Shown here one piece after another: positions 56,190 to 64,000 of a DNA stretch of 64,000 nucleotides. The notes under the pieces are model-generated. The model did no database searches and was not told where the DNA came from. It worked only from the letters and a program-made list of their open reading frames with translations. Source of the stretch: Pseudomonas lalkuanensis (GTDB lineage Bacteria; Pseudomonadota; Gammaproteobacteria; Pseudomonadales; Pseudomonadaceae); contig NZ_CP043311.1 in the NCBI RefSeq assembly GCF_008807375.1, positions 4,010,001 through 4,074,000 on the forward strand, given 5' to 3'. How positions within the stretch are numbered: position 1 is the stretch's first letter; the number at the start of each line of letters is the position of its first letter. The position numbers and the translations under genes were made by a program.

Positions 56190-57047
56190 ATGCAGTCGAA
56201 CTCCGCCGTAGAACCCGTACTGCTCTGGCTCGACCTGACTCGTGACAGGTCGACGGGCATGCTCATGGAGCAATTTCGGGGGCAGTGCGAATGCCGGCTG
56301 GCCAGCGGCCGGAACGCGCCGGGAAGGGAGAACCTGCGCCAGATTGACATGATCTGCATCCATTTCGACCGCCCCGATGTAGGCGGACTCAACCTGCTGC
56401 TGGATATCAAGCGCAGCTACCCGTCCATCCCCATCAGCATGTTCACCGTCCAGCACTCCGAGGAACTGGCGATCTGGGCAATGCGCGCACGGGTCTGGGA
56501 GTTCGTGGTGCTCCCCCTGGATGCCGCGGAGCAAAGTCGCTACCTGGAGAGCCTGCAACGGCTCCGTGAAGTGCGCCGCGCCGTCACCAGCCTGGGCCGC
56601 AAGCCGCTGCTGGAGCGCAACCCGCCGCTGCCTGACAGCATCCGCCTGACCACCGGCCACCAGAAGCACAAGGCGCTCAGCAAAGTGATGCCCTACATCG
56701 AGCAGCATTTCCGCGACAGCGTGGACCAGAAGGAACTGGCCCAGCAGTGCGGCATGACCCCCTTCCGCTTCAGCCGCCTGTTCAAGGAGGTGAACGGGGT
56801 CGGCTTCATGGAATACATCCTTGGCAAGCGTATGGACTTCGCCAAGCAGTTGCTGGAGAACAGCCAGATGCCGGTGACCAGTATCGGCTACGAGGCCGGC
56901 TTCAAGGACCCGTCCTACTTCGCCCGCGCCTTCAAGCAGCTGGTCGGCTGCAGCCCCAGCGAGTATCGCCAGGGCTGTCGCGCGGAAACGGCGCCGATTC
57001 CATCCACAGTCGAAACCGACGAAGCGGTGCTGGTCATCGGCGCCTAG
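56190..57047 (+). CDS. AraC-family regulator with pseudo-receiver domain
   Basis: A 285-residue transcription factor divergent from the tad operon. The N-terminal domain (about 5-125) has a receiver-like fold, but the phospho-acceptor position is H58 (ICIHFDRPDVGGL) and the conserved Lys is replaced (VVLPLD, L108). It also lacks the paired N-terminal acids, having only D15. T86 is kept. So it is unlikely to be phosphorylated in the usual way. The C-terminal AraC helix-turn-helix pair spans about 165-265 (KELAQQCGMTPFRFSRLFKEV; VTSIGYEAGFKDPSYFARAFKQ). It probably controls the pilus genes through the repeats in the gap. It converges with ligA three bases before that stop. Confidence 0.9.
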   Translation: MQSNSAVEPVLLWLDLTRDRSTGMLMEQFRGQCECRLASGRNAPGRENLRQIDMICIHFDRPDVGGLNLLLDIKRSYPSIPISMFTVQHSEELAIWAMRARVWEFVVLPLDAAEQSRYLESLQRLREVRRAVTSLGRKPLLERNPPLPDSIRLTTGHQKHKALSKVMPYIEQHFRDSVDQKELAQQCGMTPFRFSRLFKEVNGVGFMEYILGKRMDFAKQLLENSQMPVTSIGYEAGFKDPSYFARAFKQLVGCSPSEYRQGCRAETAPIPSTVETDEAVLVIGA

Positions 57048-57050
57048 GCC

Positions 57051-59429
<2,379 letters not shown>

Positions 59430-59444
59430 TCAGGCTCGTTCTCT

Positions 59445-59476
59445 TGAAACAAAAAGAGCAGCCGGAGCTGCTCTTT
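59445..59476 (-). terminator. Terminator between zipA and ligA
   Basis: On the minus strand AAAGAGCAGC and GCTGCTCTTT pair (59453-59476) around a 4-base loop, followed by TTGTTTC. It lies 18 bases after zipA and only 19 bases before the ligA start, so ligA may need read-through or its own promoter inside zipA. Confidence 0.8.
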
Positions 59477-59494
59477 CGCTGACTGGGCGCCGGA

Positions 59495-60310
59495 TCAGCG
59501 CTTCTGGGTCATGTGCTTGCGCTCGAATTCGACGATGCGCTGGCGGTAATGCTCGATGGTCTGGGCAGTCATCACACTGCGCTGATCATCCTTCAGCTCA
59601 CCGTTGAGTTCCTGGGACAGCTTGCGGGCGGCGGCGACCATCACATCGAAGGCCTGCTTCGGATGGCGCGGGCCCGGCAGGCCGAGGAAGAAACTCACGG
59701 CGCGGGTGCTGAAATGGTCGATATCGTCCAGGTCGAAGGTGCCGGGCTTGACGCCGTTGGCCATGGAGAACAGCACTTCGCCATTGCCGGCCATGCTTTC
59801 GTGGCGATGGAAGATGTCCATGGCGCCGAAGCGCAGGCCGCTTTCCAGGATGTTCTGCAGCAGGGCCGGGCCCTTGAAACCGTCTTCATCGCGGGCGACG
59901 ACGTTGATGACCAGAACTTCCTCGACCGGAACTTCCTGGGCCTGCACCTGCGGATGGACCTTGCCGTTCTTCTTGCCTTCGTCGACCGGGTTGAGCAGGG
60001 TCGGCACCGGCTCGTCGAGGTTCAGGTCGCCCTGCTGCGGCTCGCCGCGGCGTTTGCCGGCTTCGCGAGCGCTGAGCGATGGCAGGTCTTCCTCGTCCAG
60101 TGACGGCTCCTGGTGAGAGCGCTCCTTGACCCGTGACGGACCAAGCAGATTCGGATCTTCATCGTCGTCCGGGACGTTGGAGAAGCTGCGATCCAGCTTG
60201 AACTTGAGTTTCCCCTTGCCGCCACTCATGCGGCGCCAGCCATCGAACAGAATGCCGGCGATTACGATGATGCCAATGACAATCAGCCACTCGCGCAGAC
60301 CGATATCCAT
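59495..60310 (-). CDS. zipA: Cell division protein ZipA
   Basis: Bitopic inner-membrane protein that anchors FtsZ at the division site. The 271-residue protein starts [28 protein letters not shown] (signal anchor), then a charged linker (about 30-125, rich in D/E/P) and the C-terminal FtsZ-binding domain (about 130-260) with [34 protein letters not shown] and [20 protein letters not shown]. It lies between smc and ligA, as in P. aeruginosa; 236 bases separate it from smc. Confidence 0.96.
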   Translation of the reverse strand: MDIGLREWLIVIGIIVIAGILFDGWRRMSGGKGKLKFKLDRSFSNVPDDDEDPNLLGPSRVKERSHQEPSLDEEDLPSLSAREAGKRRGEPQQGDLNLDEPVPTLLNPVDEGKKNGKVHPQVQAQEVPVEEVLVINVVARDEDGFKGPALLQNILESGLRFGAMDIFHRHESMAGNGEVLFSMANGVKPGTFDLDDIDHFSTRAVSFFLGLPGPRHPKQAFDVMVAAARKLSQELNGELKDDQRSVMTAQTIEHYRQRIVEFERKHMTQKR

Positions 60311-60546
60311 GTAGTCCTGTGTCCCCTAGTGAAAAAATACAAACAGACAATGGTGAAGAAAGGACATCCCGTCCCCTGAAACGTGGCGCCCAACTCCATG
60401 TTCTGAATGGCGTTTTCCACGTGCGACAAAATTGGGCATAAAGCTAGCACGACAAGCCCAGCAGAGAAACCTCTGATAGAGGCTTACTCCAAAGCCAACG
60501 CGAATTTGATCCCCGGAGCTTTCCAGGGTTCACAAGCGGCCGACCA
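60311..60546. other. Gap between smc and zipA
   Basis: A 236-base spacer. It includes an A-rich stretch and must hold the zipA promoter if zipA is not read from smc. I see no terminator, RNA gene or regulator site in it. Confidence 0.5.
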
Positions 60547-63500
60547 CTAGGCCTCGACCATCGACATCGCCTCCTCCACATCCACCGCCACCAGACGCGA
60601 GCAGCCAGGCTCGTGCATGGTCACCCCCATCAGTTGGTCGGCCATTTCCATGGCGATCTTGTTGTGGGTGATATAGATGAACTGCACTTTCTCGGACATT
60701 TCCTTCACCAGCCGCGCATAACGACCGACGTTTGCGTCGTCCAGCGGCGCATCCACCTCGTCCAGCATGCAGAACGGCGCCGGATTGAGCTGGAAGATGG
60801 CGAATACCAGGGCCAGCGCGGTCAGCGCCTTCTCGCCACCGGACAGCAGGTGAATGGTGCTGTTCTTCTTGCCCGGCGGCCGCGCCATGATGGCCACGCC
60901 GGTGTCCAGCAAATCTTCGCCGGTCAGCTCCAGGTAGGCATGGCCGCCGCCGAAGACCTTCGGGAACAGCGCCTGGAGACCGGCGTTGATCTGGTCGAAG
61001 GTTTCCTTGAAGCGATTGCGGGTTTCCTTGTCGATCTTGCGGATGACGTTTTCCAGCGTCTCCAGGGCTTCCACCAGGTCGTCGTTCTGCGCATCCAGGT
61101 AGCGCTTGCGCTCGGATTGCTGCTGGTATTCGTCGATGGCCGCAAGGTTGATCGGGCCGAGGCGCTGGATGCGCGCGGCAAGGCGTTCGAGCTCCTCGTC
61201 CCAGGCGCTTTCGCTGGCCTCGGAGGGAAGCGTGGCAAGTACGCCATGCAGGTCGTAGCCATCCTCGTGAAGCTGGTCCTGCAGGGTCTTGCGGCGGACC
61301 GTCAGGGCCTGCCATTCCAGGCGCTGCTGTTCCAGCTGGCCACGCAGCAGCTGCGCCTGCTGCTCGGCCTGGGTCCGGCGTTTTTCGGCATCCCGCAGCT
61401 CGCGGTCGGCGTCTTCCAGGGCCAGCCGCGCCTGCTTGAGCTCTTCCTCCACGCCAAGGCGCTTCTCCAGCAGTTCTTCCAGCTTCAGGCGCAACTCTTC
61501 CAGCGGAGCTGCGCCCTCCTCCAGGTTCAGGCTGAGCTGCTCGCGGCGCTCGTTCAGGCGCTCGAACTGCAGGGTCAGACGCTCCAGGGCCTGGCGGGTG
61601 GAATCGTGCTGCGCCGTCAGGGAGCCGACCCGCACCGCCAACTGGTGGGCATGGTCCTTGTGCTGGCGGGCTTCCTGGCGAATCCGGTCGAGGCGCTCGC
61701 GCAGGCTGTCACGCTCGGCGAGCAGCTTTTCGCGTTGCTCGGTATCGCTGGCCATGGCGTCCAGGGCGTCCTGCAGGGTCAAACGGGCCTCGCCCAACTG
61801 CTCGTGCTCCAGGGCGCGCTGCTCGTCCAGCTCGCGTAGTTCTTCCTCCAGGCGGCGACGGCGCAGGGCCAACTGTTCCACTTTTGCCTGCTGGGCGGAC
61901 AGGCGGGCCTTGAGCTCGCCCAGGGCGCGGGATTCTTCCTGCAACAGGCGGCGCTGCTGCTCACGGGATTCTTCCTGCTGACGCTGGTCGTCCCGCAGCC
62001 GTTGCAGGCGTTCTTCCAATTGTTCCAGGGCGGCTTCGCGCTCTTCGCGCTCGGCATGCAGGCGTTCCAGTTCCTGGCCACGGGCCAGCAAACCGCTCTC
62101 CGCCTCGCTGGCGCGACGCACCCGCAGGAAATTGCGTCCTACCCAGTAGCCATCCCGGCTTATAAGGCTTTCGCCCTCACCCAGGCTGCCACGGCGGGCC
62201 AGGGCCTGGTCCAGGCTTTCCACGGGCTGGACCTTGGCCAGCCAGGGCGCCAGGTCCACCGGCGCCTCTACCTTGTCCAGCAGGCTGCCCGGCACCCGCG
62301 CCCCGCCTTTGCCGGCACTGGCCAGGCGCAGTTCGCCCTGGCTGAAACCGGACAGGTCGAGGCCGTTGAATTCGTCCAGCAACACGGCCTGCAGATCAGC
62401 GCCGAGCACGGTTTCCACCGCCAGCTCCCAGCCCTGCTCCACGCGCAGGCCCTCAGCCAGGCGGGGGCGATCAGCCAGCTTGTGCTCCCGCAGCCATTCG
62501 GCGGCGCCCTTGCCGGGGTTCAGCGCAGCCTGCTGCAACGCCTCCAGCGATGCGATACGGCCGTTCAGCCGTTGCAGTTCGCCCTGAGCCTGTTGCTGGG
62601 CCTGGTTGGCCTGCTGCAGCTCTTCGCGCAACTGGTCCAGACGCTCCACCAGGCCCTGTTCGGCAGCCTGGAGTTCTTCCAGGCGCATGTCGCCGACGGC
62701 CAGTTCTTCGAGCATTTCCTGGATCGCGGCATCTTCCGGGTCCGCTGCCAGCTGGACGCTCTCGTCGTTGAGGCGACGCTGGCGCTCCTGCAGGCGCTCC
62801 AGGCTCTGCTCCAGCTGCTGGATGCGTGCCTGCTGCACTTCGGCCTGGCGGCGCGGCTCGGCGCTGCGCTGGTTGAAGCCATCCCACTGCTCCTGCCAGG
62901 CGTGCATGCCGGTTTCCGCTTCCTCCAGCTGGGCTGCGGCCTCTTCGGCGGCGGCGGCGCTCATTTCCTGCTCGGGGCCAAGCATCTCCAGCTCCTCGCT
63001 CAGGGTGGCGAGCAGGGTGCGGTCGTGGCCCAGGTGGGATTCGGTTTCCTGGCGGGCGCGTTCGGCCTCGCGCAGGTCGTCCTGCAACTGGCGCAGGCGC
63101 TGCTGGCCGTGCTGGATGCTCTGCTCCACGCGGGCGATATCGCCGCCCACGGAGTAGAAGCGGCCCTGCACCTGGTTGAAGCGCTCGGACAGTTCGTGGT
63201 GCCCGTCGCGCAGGCGTTCGATGCTGGCGTCGGCGTTGCGCTGCTCGGCCACCAGGGCTTCGAAACTGACTTCCTGGTTGCCGATCACCGACTCGCGCTG
63301 GCCGACCTGGTCGTTCAGCGCGCGCCACTTCAGGGCGGCGAGCTGTGCCTTGAGCTGGCGCTCTTCGGCCTTGTATTCCTGGTATTTCTCGGCCGACTGC
63401 GCCTGGCGGTGCAGGCGTTCCAGCTGGCGCTCCAGTTCCTCGCGCAGGTCGGTCAGGCGCGCCAGGTTCTCCTGGGTGCGGCGGATGCGGCTCTCGGTCT

Positions 63501-64000
63501 CGCGGCGGCGCTCCTTGTACTTGGAGATGCCGGCGGCTTCCTCGATGAAGTTGCGCAGGTCCTCCGGCTTGGCCTCGATCAGCTTGGAGATCATCCCCTG
63601 CTCGATGATCGAGTAGCTGCGCGGGCCCAGGCCTGTGCCGAGGAAGATGTCGGTGATGTCACGACGCCGGCACTTGGTGCCGTTGAGGAAATAGGTGTTC
63701 TGGCCGTCGCGGCTGACACGGCGGCGAATGGAAATCTCGGCGAACGCGGCGTACTCGCCCACCAGGGTGTTATCGGAGTTGTCGAAGATCAGCTCGATGC
63801 TGGCCTGGGCGACCGGCTTGCGGGTATTGGAACCGTTGAAGATGACGTCGGTCATCGACTCGCCGCGGAGGTTCTTTGCCGAACTCTCGCCCATTACCCA
63901 GCGAACGGCGTCGATGATGTTCGACTTGCCGCAACCATTAGGGCCGACCACGGCCGCCATGTTGCTGGGGAAGCTGACGGTCGTCGGGTCCACGAAGGAC
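60547..64000 (-). CDS. smc: Chromosome segregation protein SMC (5' end beyond window)
   Basis: ATPase that organises the chromosome. The visible 1,150 or so residues start in the N-terminal ATP domain: SFVDPTTVSFPS at the edge, then Walker A GPNGCGKSN, the GESSAKNLRG segment and GLGPRSYSIIEQGMI. Two long coiled coils (about 170-480 and 660-980) flank a hinge near residues 500-650. The C-terminal head shows the signature LLSGGEKALTALALVFAIF and the D loop CMLDEVDAPLDDANV. The frame is open through the right edge, so the true start (near MRLKCIKLAGFKS-type sequence) is missing. Its stop lies 236 bases upstream of zipA in the same orientation. Confidence 0.97.
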   Translation of the reverse strand, partial: SFVDPTTVSFPSNMAAVVGPNGCGKSNIIDAVRWVMGESSAKNLRGESMTDVIFNGSNTRKPVAQASIELIFDNSDNTLVGEYAAFAEISIRRRVSRDGQNTYFLNGTKCRRRDITDIFLGTGLGPRSYSIIEQGMISKLIEAKPEDLRNFIEEAAGISKYKERRRETESRIRRTQENLARLTDLREELERQLERLHRQAQSAEKYQEYKAEERQLKAQLAALKWRALNDQVGQRESVIGNQEVSFEALVAEQRNADASIERLRDGHHELSERFNQVQGRFYSVGGDIARVEQSIQHGQQRLRQLQDDLREAERARQETESHLGHDRTLLATLSEELEMLGPEQEMSAAAAEEAAAQLEEAETGMHAWQEQWDGFNQRSAEPRRQAEVQQARIQQLEQSLERLQERQRRLNDESVQLAADPEDAAIQEMLEELAVGDMRLEELQAAEQGLVERLDQLREELQQANQAQQQAQGELQRLNGRIASLEALQQAALNPGKGAAEWLREHKLADRPRLAEGLRVEQGWELAVETVLGADLQAVLLDEFNGLDLSGFSQGELRLASAGKGGARVPGSLLDKVEAPVDLAPWLAKVQPVESLDQALARRGSLGEGESLISRDGYWVGRNFLRVRRASEAESGLLARGQELERLHAEREEREAALEQLEERLQRLRDDQRQQEESREQQRRLLQEESRALGELKARLSAQQAKVEQLALRRRRLEEELRELDEQRALEHEQLGEARLTLQDALDAMASDTEQREKLLAERDSLRERLDRIRQEARQHKDHAHQLAVRVGSLTAQHDSTRQALERLTLQFERLNERREQLSLNLEEGAAPLEELRLKLEELLEKRLGVEEELKQARLALEDADRELRDAEKRRTQAEQQAQLLRGQLEQQRLEWQALTVRRKTLQDQLHEDGYDLHGVLATLPSEASESAWDEELERLAARIQRLGPINLAAIDEYQQQSERKRYLDAQNDDLVEALETLENVIRKIDKETRNRFKETFDQINAGLQALFPKVFGGGHAYLELTGEDLLDTGVAIMARPPGKKNSTIHLLSGGEKALTALALVFAIFQLNPAPFCMLDEVDAPLDDANVGRYARLVKEMSEKVQFIYITHNKIAMEMADQLMGVTMHEPGCSRLVAVDVEEAMSMVEA

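Overview
The window is high-GC Gammaproteobacterial chromosome and almost certainly Pseudomonas. The order ccoNOQP-ccoGHIS-hemN-anr-apt and the dnaX-ybaB-recR / ffs block match the P. aeruginosa-type chromosome, and the protein sequences (Anr, Apt, CcoG) read as close relatives of that genus. I see no tRNA or rRNA gene, no insertion sequence, no prophage and no CRISPR array. The only RNA gene recognised is the 4.5S SRP RNA. Gene identities come from reading motifs and from family knowledge; no database search was run.

Layout. 1-10,032 (+): the end of one cbb3 oxidase operon (ccoP), a complete second one (ccoNOQP), then the maturation genes ccoG, ccoH, ccoI, ccoS and a SafE-type membrane protein. 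10,039-12,835: an Anr box, hemN, a small minus-strand gene and anr itself, so the oxygen-responsive regulator, its target site and its low-oxygen respiratory and haem genes lie together. 12,903-15,312: apt, a PF10118-type hydrolase and an unrecognised cysteine-containing protein around a REP-like palindrome. 15,480-24,385 (+): a translationally coupled four-gene signalling operon: PAS histidine kinase, receiver plus degenerate HD-GYP protein, stand-alone receiver, and a 1,920-residue sensor with PAS, GAF, canonical LOV, GGDEF, EAL and receiver domains.

24,429-29,000: endonuclease I, a LexA box driving a 46-aa proline-rich peptide and a 103-aa protein, an EamA exporter, a possible 24-aa peptide, a thiolase and a TetR regulator. 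29,028-33,422: trifunctional PutA preceded by four GTTGCA motifs and followed by a strong terminator. 33,510-38,675 (-): a thioesterase, an acyl-CoA dehydrogenase, recR, ybaB and dnaX. 38,819-42,671: a periplasmic solute-binding protein, a small secreted protein, ffs, a chemoreceptor and an HU protein.

42,685-55,818 (-): a complete Tad/Flp pilus locus read flp-flp-prepilin peptidase-AAA ATPase-rcpC-rcpA-small envelope protein-tadG-tadE-tadE-like-tadZ-tadA-tadB-tadC-tadD. It faces a divergent AraC-type regulator (56,190-57,047) whose receiver-like domain lacks the phospho-acceptor Asp. 57,051-64,000 (-): ligA, zipA and the 3' part of smc, which runs off the right edge.

The most unusual content is the LOV/c-di-GMP signalling operon, the SOS-controlled small-protein pair at 25.2-25.7 kb, and the Tad locus with its extra AAA ATPase, tandem pilins and pseudo-receiver regulator.
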